Assembly: GCA_021204635.1 (NCBI GenBank)
Contig: JAJPZB010000002.1
Span: forward strand, 1-16,962
DNA length: 16,962 nucleotides
Direction: 5' to 3'
DNA from: Opitutia bacterium
Lineage (GTDB): Bacteria; Verrucomicrobiota; Verrucomicrobiia; Opitutales; UBA953
Below the pieces are notes generated by a model. That model saw only the letters and a list, made by a program, of their open reading frames with translations. It searched no databases and was not told the origin of the DNA. The translations under genes were made by a program, and so were the position numbers. Shown piece by piece: positions 1-7,214 of this stretch; within the stretch, counting starts at the first letter, position 1, and each line of letters begins with the position of its first letter.

Positions 1-4
1 AACA

Positions 5-54
5 CACTCCCTCACCACTATCGTGGTCCCCTCCCGCTAACTTAGCGGGAGAAT
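5..54 (+). repeat. Two-hairpin REP-like palindromic element, left copy
   Basis: The element has two hairpins. The first pairs ACCAC (14-18) with GTGGT (23-27) around the loop TATC. The second is a perfect palindrome with 10-nt arms CTCCCGCTAA (31-40) and TTAGCGGGAG (42-51) around a single C. The same 50-bp unit occurs inverted at 16913-16962 with three differences; two of these swap an A-T pair for a G-C pair in hairpin 1 and the third is in the loop. This is seen directly. That it is a genome-wide REP-type or structured RNA/DNA element is inference. It has no coding content and may also act as a transcript end. Confidence 0.8.
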
Positions 55-92
55 CCTTTCGGACATCCGGCATCGCGGGCAAGGGCATTGTT

Positions 93-169
93 GCCGCCAC
101 CAACCCATTTTCACCACTGTCTCACCACGATCCCGACCCGCCACCGCCGATCATGCCACCACCAGCCCG
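93..169 (+). repeat. Degenerate copies of the CACCACCAACCC short repeat
   Basis: One good copy (GCCGCCACCAACCCA, 93-107) and one single-base variant (GCCACCACCAGCCCG, 155-169) flank partial CACCAC motifs. They lie between the left palindromic element and the MoxR gene. With the palindrome they fill most of the 296 bp before the first gene. I see no convincing promoter in this stretch. Confidence 0.6.
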
Positions 170-296
170 AGAACGGTTGCGGCGATGAGGTCAAGAAAAA
201 TTTTATCTGTGGTGGCGCTTTCAATTGCGACGGTGGTCGCGGCGCGAATTGCAAACTTTTCCTGAACGCCGTTTTCTTCTAATTTCAAACAAACGC

Positions 297-1319
297 ATGG
301 ATCCGAACGAGATAAACGAACTTCAACGCAACGTCCGCGAGGCGTCGGCATTTGCGAGCCGCCTGCGGACAGAAATCGGGCGCGTCGTCGCCGGTCAGGA
401 AAACCTGATTACGCGCATGATAATGGCGCTCCTGACTGACGGCCATTTGCTCGTCGAGGGCTTGCCGGGCTTGGCGAAAACGCTCGCGATAAAGACATTG
501 TCGCAGGCGATAGGCGGGACGTTCTCGCGCGTGCAATTTACGCCGGATCTGTTGCCGGCAGACGTCACGGGCACGACAATCTACAACGCCGCCAAGGGCG
601 AATTTTCCGTGAAAGAAGGGCCGGTGTTCGCGAACATTCTTCTCGCCGACGAAATAAATCGCGCGCCCGCCAAGGTGCAGGCGGCTCTTCTCGAAGCAAT
701 GCAGGAGCGGCAAACCACAATCGGTGGCGAGACGCGCAAACTGCCGACGCCGTTTTTCGTCATGGCGACGCAAAACCCGATAGAGCAGGAGGGCACATAC
801 CCGTTGCCGGAGGCGCAGATTGACCGCTTTCTCTTCAAGGTTTGCGTCGATTATCCGTCGCGGAACGAGGAGCTGCAAGTCGTCGAGCGCATGGCGAGAA
901 TGGCGGAAAAGCCTGTCGCGATGCAGGTTTGCACCCTCGACGACGTCATCAAGGCTCGCGAGGTCATGGACAAAATTTACATCGACGGAAAAATTTTGGA
1001 ATACGTTCTCGACCTCGTCATCGCGACGCGCCCGAGTCGGCGGGATTCGTTGTCGTCGCGGCAGAGCGAGGTAGATTTGTCGAAGATAAAAGATTGGGTT
1101 TCGGTGGGTGCCTCGCCGCGCGCGCCGATTGCGCTCACGCTCGCAGCCAAGGCGAACGCGTTCTTAGATGGTCGCGCGTATGTTGTGCCGCAGGACGTGA
1201 AGTCGGTGGCGGTCGATATCTTGGCGCACCGCATTTCTCCGTCATACGAGGCAGAGGCGGAAGGCGTTTCGACGCTCGATATTTTGAATTTCATCTTGGA
1301 AAATCTCAAAACTCCGTAG
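297..1319 (+). CDS. MoxR-family AAA+ ATPase
   Basis: This 340-aa protein is a MoxR-type AAA+ ATPase, a family thought to act as chaperones that assemble or activate partner proteins, often vWA-domain proteins. Visible motifs are Walker A GLPGLAKT (55-62), Walker B ILLADE (114-119), sensor 1 ATQNP (157-161) followed by the family signature EQEGTYPLPEAQIDRF (163-178), and a sensor 2-like SPRAP in the C-terminal lid. The ATG at 297 was chosen because the family begins near here; the frame runs open upstream to 225 through residues unlike the family. No Shine-Dalgarno is obvious. It is followed by a DUF58 gene, the classic MoxR partner, but the gap is filled by a repeat array. The family is certain; the client protein is inferred from the neighbour only. 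Confidence 0.95.
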   Translation: MDPNEINELQRNVREASAFASRLRTEIGRVVAGQENLITRMIMALLTDGHLLVEGLPGLAKTLAIKTLSQAIGGTFSRVQFTPDLLPADVTGTTIYNAAKGEFSVKEGPVFANILLADEINRAPAKVQAALLEAMQERQTTIGGETRKLPTPFFVMATQNPIEQEGTYPLPEAQIDRFLFKVCVDYPSRNEELQVVERMARMAEKPVAMQVCTLDDVIKAREVMDKIYIDGKILEYVLDLVIATRPSRRDSLSSRQSEVDLSKIKDWVSVGASPRAPIALTLAAKANAFLDGRAYVVPQDVKSVAVDILAHRISPSYEAEAEGVSTLDILNFILENLKTP

Positions 1320-1320
1320 C

Positions 1321-1427
1321 GCCACCACCAACCCGGTTTCACCACCAACCCAAGTTTCACCACCAACCCGGTTACCCGCCACCAACCCAAGTTTCACCAC
1401 CAACCCGGTTACCCGCCACCAACCCAT
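1321..1427 (+). repeat. Tandem array of six CACCACCAACCC units
   Basis: Six units start at 1323, 1340, 1358, 1377, 1395 and 1414, giving 17-19 nt spacing. Linkers are GGTT, AAGTT or GGTTAC. Units 3-4 and 5-6 form a higher-order duplication of about 37 bp. The array occupies nearly all of the 136-bp gap between the moxR stop and the DUF58 start, so it is probably transcribed within the operon. The spacers resemble each other, so this is a minisatellite and not a CRISPR array. Confidence 0.9.
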
Positions 1428-1455
1428 TTCCCACAACAATGACGACAAAACTTTC

Positions 1456-2331
1456 ATGGACGCGCGAGAACTGATTTCCGAGGTGCGGCGGCTCGAAATC
1501 CGCACCCGCATGGTGGTGGACGAAGTCGTGGGAGGCGCGTATCGCTCCCGCTTCAAGGGGCGTGGCATCGAGTTTGACGAAGTTCGCGAGTATGTTCCAG
1601 GCGACGACGTTCGCGACATCGATTGGAACGTCACCGCGAGAATGGGCGCGCCGTTTGTCAAGAAATATGTTGAGGAGCGGGAACTCCACGTCCTTCTCGC
1701 CGTAGATGTTTCCGCCTCGGGGCTCTTTGGCTCGGGTGCAAAAACGAAGATTCGCACGCAGGCGGAAATCGCCGCGTTGCTCGCGCTGAGCGCCGTCCGC
1801 AACCATGACAAAGTCGGCATGGTCACGTTTTCCGACCGCATAGAATCCGTTTTGCCAATGCGCTCGGGGCGCGGGCACGTTTTGCGAATGTTGCGGGACC
1901 TCGTCGCCACCGAGCCGCTCGGGCGCGCAACAGACCTCGCCTTTGCCCTCGACAAAATCCGCAAATCGCAGAAAAAGCGCGCGGTCATTTTCCTTATTTC
2001 CGATTTCTTGGACGCCCGCGAGCGCTGGTCGGAAAACCTGCGGATGCTTTCTCGCCGCCACGATTTGGTGATGATTTGCGTGAGCGATCCTGCCGAGGCG
2101 GAGTGGGGCGTTTCGGGGATTTGGAATGTCGCCGACGCGGAAAACCTTTCTGCGGGAACGTTTCGCGCGACAAAGAAGTTTCGCGAAAATTTTGCCGCGA
2201 ATTTCCGCCGCGAGCGCGAGGAATTGGAGGCAGAGGCGGCGCGGGCGAACGCCGGTTTTATCCCGCTCGTTTGCGGCGAAGACGTCGTCTTGCCCATGAT
2301 GCGCTTTTTCGCGAAGCGACGGTCGCGTTAG
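1456..2331 (+). CDS. DUF58 domain protein (MoxR partner)
   Basis: This 291-aa protein has the DUF58 signature: RFKGRGIEFDEVREY (32-46), then PGDDVRDIDW (48-57) and TAR (60-62). A vWA-like fold follows with a metal-site DVSASG (84-89). DUF58 proteins are regularly encoded beside MoxR ATPases and are thought to be their substrates or partners at the cell envelope, but the biochemical role is unsettled. No membrane segment or signal peptide is visible, so it is probably cytosolic or membrane-associated through partners. The start at 1456 is supported because the ATG at 1439 is out of frame and runs into a stop after eleven codons. The vWA, BatD and TPR genes that often follow are absent here; the next gene is unrelated. 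Confidence 0.92.
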   Translation: MDARELISEVRRLEIRTRMVVDEVVGGAYRSRFKGRGIEFDEVREYVPGDDVRDIDWNVTARMGAPFVKKYVEERELHVLLAVDVSASGLFGSGAKTKIRTQAEIAALLALSAVRNHDKVGMVTFSDRIESVLPMRSGRGHVLRMLRDLVATEPLGRATDLAFALDKIRKSQKKRAVIFLISDFLDARERWSENLRMLSRRHDLVMICVSDPAEAEWGVSGIWNVADAENLSAGTFRATKKFRENFAANFRREREELEAEAARANAGFIPLVCGEDVVLPMMRFFAKRRSR

Positions 2332-2433
2332 CCGGTGTCGCCGCCGGAGTGGCGCGCGCCAAAATCGCGTTGCGTCGCGGCGTTTTGTTAGGCATTCTCT
2401 TCCCCACAATTTTTAACTCACGACGCAGACATC

Positions 2434-2955
2434 ATGGCAACTCCCTTTAATCGCAAGAAGACGGTCGGGGCATTCGGCTCTACAAAAATTCAGCCCGTAG
2501 GCCACCACTATGAAGTGCTTTTGAACGAGCGTGCGGAGCCGCAGGCAACGCAGCCGGCAGACCCGAATCGCCCGAACATTGCGAACATCGTCATTGATTT
2601 TGCGCGCCCGATAATCGCTCAGGCGGGCGGAAATCACACCGCGATAAAGGGTGCGATGAACGTGGCAGTTCTGCTCTGGAACGCGTTTGTCGAGGGCGAT
2701 GGTGCCGTTGCAGCGGCTCGCGAGAAACTCATCGCGCTGCCCGACGCCGTTCCCGCGCAGATAGACGAGCTCATTCAAACAATGCGGGAGCGCCGCGAGC
2801 TCGTCGGGAAGGGAATCAACGTTGTCGTGACGAAATACGACATGAATTTCACGAAGCACGGAATCAATTTCTCGGTTTCGACGAAGCACGGTTCCAAGTT
2901 GGAAGGCGTGGAAAAATCGCCGATTCTCTCTGCGCTCGGTGGCGCGAAACAATAG
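2434..2955 (+). CDS. Hypothetical protein, 173 aa
   Basis: I do not recognise this protein. It starts MATPFNRKKTVGAFGS, then has a Pro-rich stretch (about 34-48) and an apparently helical middle that includes AMNVAVLLWNAF and a segment ending IDELIQTMRERRELVG. It ends in an apparently beta-rich tail with alternating polar and hydrophobic residues and a KHG motif that occurs twice (near residues 139 and 151). There is no signal peptide, membrane segment or cysteine. It has the same GC-rich codon use as its neighbours. It sits 102 bp after the DUF58 gene and 45 bp before pgk, so it may be cotranscribed with either. It covers a real gap between genes and keeps a long open frame, so I call it a gene, but no function can be assigned. 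Confidence 0.7.
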   Translation: MATPFNRKKTVGAFGSTKIQPVGHHYEVLLNERAEPQATQPADPNRPNIANIVIDFARPIIAQAGGNHTAIKGAMNVAVLLWNAFVEGDGAVAAAREKLIALPDAVPAQIDELIQTMRERRELVGKGINVVVTKYDMNFTKHGINFSVSTKHGSKLEGVEKSPILSALGGAKQ

Positions 2956-3000
2956 GCGCCCGCGGGCATTTTCATTTTTCAACATCAAATTCAAAAAATT

Positions 3001-4248
3001 ATGGCAAACTACAAGACAATCAAAGACGTAGATCTGAAAGGAAAACGCGTTTTCATCCGCGTGGATTTCAATGTGCCGCAGGATAAGGCAACCGGCGCGA
3101 TCACGAATCCGCAGCGCATTGTCGCGGCAATTCCGACGATTCAATACGCTCTTGACAACGGCGCGGCGGTCGTTCTCGCCTCGCACCTCGGGCGTCCGAA
3201 CGGGCAAGTTGTCCCGAAATTCACGCTCAAGCCGGTTGCGGAAGAGCTCTCGAAGCAAATCGGCAAGCCGGTGAAATTCGTCTCCGACTGCGTTGGTGCG
3301 GAGGCAAATGCCGCGAAGGCGGCGTTGAAGCCCGGCGAAATCCTGCTTCTCGAAAATCTTCGCTTCCACATCGAAGAAGAAGGCAAGGCGAAAGACGCGG
3401 ACGGCAACAAAATCAAGGCAGATCCCGCCAAGGTCGCGGAGTTCCGCGCCGACCTTTCCAAGAACGTCGATGTCTATGTGAACGACGCGTTCGGCACCGC
3501 GCACCGCGCCCACTCCTCGATGGTCGGCGTCGCGCTTCCGCACAAGGTTGCGGGCTTCCTCATGGAGAAGGAATTGAAGGCGTTTGCGGCGGTTTTGGAT
3601 TCGCCCGCGCGCCCGCTTCTCGCGATTCTCGGCGGCGCAAAAATCGCCGACAAAATTCCGCTCATCAACAACCTCATCGACAAAGCCGACGAAATCATCA
3701 TCGGCGGCGGCATGGCGTTTACCTTCAAAAAAGTCATGCAGGGAATGGAAATCGGCGCCTCGCTCTTTGATGCCGAGGGCGCGAAACTCGTTCCCGAACT
3801 CATCGAAAAAGCCAAGGCAAAGGGCGTGAAAATCACGCTGCCGGTCGATTATGTTTGCGGCGACAAATTCGCAGCAGACGCGGCTGTCTGCGCCGCGACT
3901 GACGAGAGCGGAGTTCCCGCCGGCTGGATGGGCTTGGACGTCGGCCCGAAGACGAACGAGATTTTCACGAAGTCGATTCTCGCGTCCAAGACGATCGTTT
4001 GGAACGGCCCCGCAGGCGTTTTCGAGTTCGACAAATTTGCGGCGGGCACGAAGGCGATGGCAGACGCCGTTGTCGCGGCAACAAAGGCAGGAGCCACGAC
4101 CGTTGTCGGCGGCGGCGATACTGCGACTGCGGCGAAGAAATTCGGCGCGGCGAAAGAAGTCTCGCACTGCTCCACGGGCGGCGGCGCGTCGCTCGAACTT
4201 CTCGAAGGAAAAATTCTCCCCGGCGTTGACGCGCTCGACAAGGCGTGA
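3001..4248 (+). CDS. pgk: Phosphoglycerate kinase
   Basis: Phosphoglycerate kinase interconverts 1,3-bisphosphoglycerate plus ADP and 3-phosphoglycerate plus ATP in cytosolic glycolysis. At 415 aa it is full length. Visible motifs are RVDFNVP (20-26), SHLGRP (61-66), LLENLRFH (116-123), GTAHRAHSSMVG (165-176), GGAKIADK (211-218), WNGPAGVFE (334-342), the nucleotide loop GGGDT (370-374) and the C-terminal HCSTGGGASLELLEG (389-403). The usual S in GGAKVSDK is A here. The ATG follows an A-rich leader (TTCAAAAAATT) with no Shine-Dalgarno. tpiA follows 45 bp after the stop, so the pair is likely one transcript ending at the terminator near 5150. No gap gene is adjacent. Confidence 0.98.
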   Translation: MANYKTIKDVDLKGKRVFIRVDFNVPQDKATGAITNPQRIVAAIPTIQYALDNGAAVVLASHLGRPNGQVVPKFTLKPVAEELSKQIGKPVKFVSDCVGAEANAAKAALKPGEILLLENLRFHIEEEGKAKDADGNKIKADPAKVAEFRADLSKNVDVYVNDAFGTAHRAHSSMVGVALPHKVAGFLMEKELKAFAAVLDSPARPLLAILGGAKIADKIPLINNLIDKADEIIIGGGMAFTFKKVMQGMEIGASLFDAEGAKLVPELIEKAKAKGVKITLPVDYVCGDKFAADAAVCAATDESGVPAGWMGLDVGPKTNEIFTKSILASKTIVWNGPAGVFEFDKFAAGTKAMADAVVAATKAGATTVVGGGDTATAAKKFGAAKEVSHCSTGGGASLELLEGKILPGVDALDKA

Positions 4249-4293
4249 GACGTCGTCGCTCGGACAAAATTGAAAAATTCAACCACGAAAATT

Positions 4294-5064
4294 ATGTCAC
4301 GCAAAATCCTCATTGCAGGTAATTGGAAAATGAACAAGACGGCGTCGGAGGCCGGCGAGCTCGCCAGGGCGATTGTCGCGCAGATTGCGACGCTTTCCGC
4401 CATCGACGTGCTCATGTGCCCGCCGTTCACGTCTATCCCGAAAGTCTCGGAAATTGTCGGCACGTCAAACGTCCGGCTCGGCGCGCAAAATGTCTCCGAC
4501 AAGGTTTCCGGCGCATACACCGGCGAAGTTTCCGCCGCCATGCTCCGCGACCTCTACGTGTCCTACGTCATAATCGGTCACAGCGAGCGACGCAGCTACT
4601 ACGGCGAGACTGACGCGTTCATCAACAAAAAGCTCCTCACCTGCTTGGACAGCAACTTGATCCCGATTCTGTGCGTCGGCGAAACTCTCGAAGAGCGCGA
4701 AGCCGGCAAGGTCGAGGAAGTTATCCGCACGCAACTCGTCGGCGGCCTCGCGGGTGTTCCCGCAGACAAGGCGGAGACGATCGTTATCGCCTACGAGCCA
4801 GTTTGGGCAATCGGCACGGGCAAGACCGCGACGCCGGAGCAGGCGCAGGAAGTGCACGCGTTCATTCGCAAAACGATTTCCGAAATTCTCGGCACGGAGC
4901 CCGCGAGCAAAATCCGCATTCTCTACGGCGGCTCGATGAAGCCGGCGAACGCGGACGAGCTTCTCGCCAAGCCCGACATCGATGGCGGGCTCATCGGTGG
5001 CGCGGCTTTGAAGGCCGACGACTTCCTCGCCCTCGTGAAATCCGGCGTCAAGGCGCAGGCGTAA
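4294..5064 (+). CDS. tpiA: Triosephosphate isomerase
   Basis: Triosephosphate isomerase interconverts dihydroxyacetone phosphate and glyceraldehyde 3-phosphate. The 256-aa protein has the usual length and all active-site residues: N10 and K12 in AGNWKMN (8-14), H96 in IIGHSERR (93-100), E168 in AYEPVWAIGTGK (166-177), then YGGSMKPAN (211-219) and GGLIGGAAL (231-239). The ATG at 4294 was chosen over an in-frame TTG at 4270, since SRKILIAGNWKMN matches the family N-terminus. It lies directly downstream of pgk, a common glycolytic pairing, and is followed by a strong intrinsic terminator. Confidence 0.98.
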   Translation: MSRKILIAGNWKMNKTASEAGELARAIVAQIATLSAIDVLMCPPFTSIPKVSEIVGTSNVRLGAQNVSDKVSGAYTGEVSAAMLRDLYVSYVIIGHSERRSYYGETDAFINKKLLTCLDSNLIPILCVGETLEEREAGKVEEVIRTQLVGGLAGVPADKAETIVIAYEPVWAIGTGKTATPEQAQEVHAFIRKTISEILGTEPASKIRILYGGSMKPANADELLAKPDIDGGLIGGAALKADDFLALVKSGVKAQA

Positions 5065-5092
5065 TTCGCCCGCGACAGACGCCGCCACCACA

Positions 5093-5152
5093 AACGCTTC
5101 TCGCGCGACCAACGGCTCACCACCACGGTTCGCGCGGGAGGCGTTGTTTTTT
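5093..5152 (+). terminator. Rho-independent terminator after tpiA
   Basis: The left arm (5093-5110, AACGCTTCTCGCGCGACC) pairs with the right arm (5127-5145) with two G-U pairs and one bulged base. The right arm is followed by a run of six T (5147-5152). The 16-nt loop contains CACCACC, a piece of the dispersed repeat. The terminator separates the pgk-tpiA transcript from the phosphatase gene, whose ATG lies 43 nt beyond the T run. Confidence 0.85.
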
Positions 5153-5194
5153 GCCTTTTTGAGGCATGGCAAAAGGCGCAAACTCGCCACCACA

Positions 5195-6316
5195 ATGCGC
5201 GCCCCACCACGAGTTGCAGTAATTGACCTCGGCTCAAATTCGCTGAAATTTTTGGTCGCAGAACTACGCCACCACCGAGGCGCGGCGCCAGAGATTGTGG
5301 CGCTCAAAGAGGGATTCGCGGAAGTTCGGCTTCTCGACAATCGCCACCACCAACCCGAATCCGGCATTGTCGCCACCACCAACCCAAATGTTGCCACCAC
5401 CAACCCGAGCGACGAAATCTCGCAGGAAAAAATCGCGGCAGGCACGCGGGCGGTAAAAGAATTTTTGGAGGTCGTGCGCGGGTTCTCGCCACAGAGTATC
5501 GAGATTGTCGGCACGAGCGTTTTCCGCTCCGCCACCAACGCCGACGCGTTTTCCGAGGCGCTTTGTCGCGAGACAGGCATGCGCGTGCGCGTGCTCTCGG
5601 GCACGGAGGAAGCGATTGGAATTGCGCGCGGCGTCGCCACCGACCCGTTTGTCCAAGCGGAATGCGCGAGAGCCGGCGCGCCAGCAACAGTGTTCGACCT
5701 CGGTGGCGGCAGCTTGGAATTTATTGCGCTCGGTGGTGGCTTCCACAACGGTGGTGGAGATTGTGGTGGCAACGGTGGCGAGATTTTCGCACGGAGTTTT
5801 CCGCTTGGCGCAGTGCGGCTGACGCGCGAGTTTGTTGCCGAGCCCGAGGCGCCGATTCCGAGCGAGATTGTTGCGAAAATTCGCGAGAGCGTGCGCGCGC
5901 AGGCAGGGGAAGTTTTCCGTAGGCATTATCGCGCGGGAAGCCCCGCAGTTATCTCGGGTGGCGCCGCCGCCATTGTGGCGAAGATTGTCGCCACCACCAA
6001 CCCAACCCTCACCACCAACCCAAACCTCACCACAAACTCCACCACCAACCCGCCCACCACCATCCGGAGAATTTCCGTCGCCGCCACGGAGAATCTTCTG
6101 CGCGAAGTGGCGTCTCGTTGTCGCGCCGACCGCGTCCGCGATTTTCGCGGCTTGCCTGCTGCGCGCGCCGACATTTTCCCCACAGCGCTGGCGGTTTTTG
6201 TCGAGCTCGCAACAATCTGCGGCATTGCGGGATTTTTGATTTCGGGGCGAAATTTGCGCTTCGGCATTGCCGCCGAACACCTTTTCCGCGTTGACCGCGC
6301 GCGGGCGCAATGCTAA
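5195..6316 (+). CDS. Ppx/GppA-family phosphatase with repeat-encoded insertions
   Basis: This 373-aa protein belongs to the exopolyphosphatase / guanosine pentaphosphate phosphatase family (ASKHA fold), which degrades polyphosphate or pppGpp. Motifs: VAVIDLGSNSLKFLV (7-21), GTSVFRSATN (106-115), VRVLSGTEEA (131-140), VFDLGGGSLEF (166-176), SFPLGAVRLT (201-210), ISGGAAA (253-259) and the C-terminal RDFRGLPAARADI (315-327). It is of the short form, without the C-terminal HD domain. Three loops carry unusual insertions made of the CACCACCAACCC repeat: about 49-72, a Gly/Asn-rich 181-196, and 265-289. All core motifs survive, so it is probably functional. The ATG at 5195 is preferred over a TTG at 5144 that falls inside the terminator arm. 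Choosing between Ppx and GppA activity is not possible from sequence. Confidence 0.93.
   Translation: MRAPPRVAVIDLGSNSLKFLVAELRHHRGAAPEIVALKEGFAEVRLLDNRHHQPESGIVATTNPNVATTNPSDEISQEKIAAGTRAVKEFLEVVRGFSPQSIEIVGTSVFRSATNADAFSEALCRETGMRVRVLSGTEEAIGIARGVATDPFVQAECARAGAPATVFDLGGGSLEFIALGGGFHNGGGDCGGNGGEIFARSFPLGAVRLTREFVAEPEAPIPSEIVAKIRESVRAQAGEVFRRHYRAGSPAVISGGAAAIVAKIVATTNPTLTTNPNLTTNSTTNPPTTIRRISVAATENLLREVASRCRADRVRDFRGLPAARADIFPTALAVFVELATICGIAGFLISGRNLRFGIAAEHLFRVDRARAQC
5343..5407 (+). repeat. Three CACCACCAACCC repeat copies inside the phosphatase gene
   Basis: Copies lie at 5343-5357, 5372-5386 and 5393-5407. The first is read in a frame giving HHQP and the other two in a frame giving ATTNP. 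They fall in a loop between the N-terminal strand and the first helix of the conserved fold. Confidence 0.9.
5990..6061 (+). repeat. Second repeat cluster inside the phosphatase gene
   Basis: Good copies lie at 5990-6004, 6009-6022 and 6039-6052, with a degenerate copy near 6027-6038 and a trailing CCACCACC. All are read in the frame giving TTNP, producing a Thr/Asn/Pro-rich loop at residues 265-289 just after the ISGGAAA motif. Confidence 0.9.
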
Positions 6317-6399
6317 TTTCCAAAGTAATTTCTTCAGCTTTTTAAGCCATTGAGGTTTTCGCCTCGAACAATTTGCAATCCCACAACAAACACAAACTT

Positions 6400-7161
6400 A
6401 TGAATAATAAAATCGTAGTTAAGGTTTACCCGGATAAAGAGCAAGCCGCCAAGGAAATTGCTGCCGAAATCGCAGCCCTGATTCGCGCCCGCGCAGCAGA
6501 AGGCCGCGAAGCCGTTCTCGGGCTTGCGACAGGCTCGACGCCGATCGTTCTCTACAAGGAACTCATTCGCCTCCACAAAGAAGAAGGCCTGAGCTTTAAG
6601 AACGTCACGAGCTTCAATCTCGACGAATATTACGGGCTTCCCGGGACGCACGACCAGAGCTATCGCTATTTCATGAACACCGAGCTTTTCGACCACGTCG
6701 ATATCGACAAGGCGAAAACGCACGTCCCCGACGGAACTGTTCCCGCCGACAAAGTTGGCGAAATGTGCGCGAAATACGACGCAGACATCAAAGCCGCCGG
6801 CGGGATTGACATTCAGATTCTCGGAATCGGCCGCACGGGCCACATCGGCTTCAACGAACCGCCTTGCGCCGCCGACACGCGCACTCACCAGGTGAAGCTC
6901 AACGAACTCACGATAAAAGACAACGCGCGGCTGTTCTTCCACGATAAGATTGACGAAGTGCCGACCTCCGCTGTGACGATGGGCGTGGGCACGATTCTCG
7001 AATCGCGCAAGATCATTCTTCTCGCCTGGGGCGACGGCAAGGCCGACATCGTTCGCAAGTCGCTGATGGACGCTCCGTCGGAAATGTGCCCTGCGAGCTG
7101 GTTGCAGAAGCACAGCGACTGCGTGTTCGCCATCGACGCTGCCGCAGCGGCGAGGCTCTGA
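6400..7161 (+). CDS. nagB: Glucosamine-6-phosphate deaminase
   Basis: This enzyme converts glucosamine 6-phosphate to fructose 6-phosphate and ammonia, feeding amino sugars into glycolysis. The 253-aa length is normal. Motifs are LGLATGSTP (40-48), SFNLDEYYGL (71-80) with the catalytic acid D75, and GIGRTGHIGFNEP (142-154). In the E. coli enzyme the last motif carries catalytic D141, H143 and E148; here H148 and E153 are kept but the Asp position is Thr (T146). I recall related deaminases with an RTGHIGFNEP form, so this is likely a subfamily variant, not a broken gene. The ATG at 6400 is preferred over the TTG at 6373 on family N-terminus. No Shine-Dalgarno is visible. A ROK kinase follows 53 bp downstream, supporting an amino-sugar role. 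Confidence 0.93.
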   Translation: MNNKIVVKVYPDKEQAAKEIAAEIAALIRARAAEGREAVLGLATGSTPIVLYKELIRLHKEEGLSFKNVTSFNLDEYYGLPGTHDQSYRYFMNTELFDHVDIDKAKTHVPDGTVPADKVGEMCAKYDADIKAAGGIDIQILGIGRTGHIGFNEPPCAADTRTHQVKLNELTIKDNARLFFHDKIDEVPTSAVTMGVGTILESRKIILLAWGDGKADIVRKSLMDAPSEMCPASWLQKHSDCVFAIDAAAAARL

Positions 7162-7214
7162 CGCGCGTTTGTTGTCTCGCGACAAAGGATTAACCACCAA
7201 AAGTTGTTTCCGCT

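Noticed and set aside
1321..1427. CRISPR array
   Set aside because: Repeats are about 12-15 nt, the intervals are only a few bases and are alike, and no cas genes are present.
2959..2985. Terminator before pgk (GCCCGCGGGC with T-rich sequence)
   Set aside because: The palindrome can form only about three pairs with a loop and the T stretch is interrupted.
2413..4167. Long minus-strand open frame of 584 codons opposite pgk
   Set aside because: It lies over the well-conserved pgk gene and is Arg/Asp/Val-rich with no recognisable domain; it follows from GC-rich codon bias on the other strand.
5144..5194. TTG start of the phosphatase at 5144
   Set aside because: It lies in the right arm of the tpiA terminator; the ATG at 5195 matches the family N-terminus.
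4465..6310. Minus-strand open frames opposite tpiA and the phosphatase
   Set aside because: They are antisense to conserved genes and read through a terminator and the repeats; composition is low-complexity.
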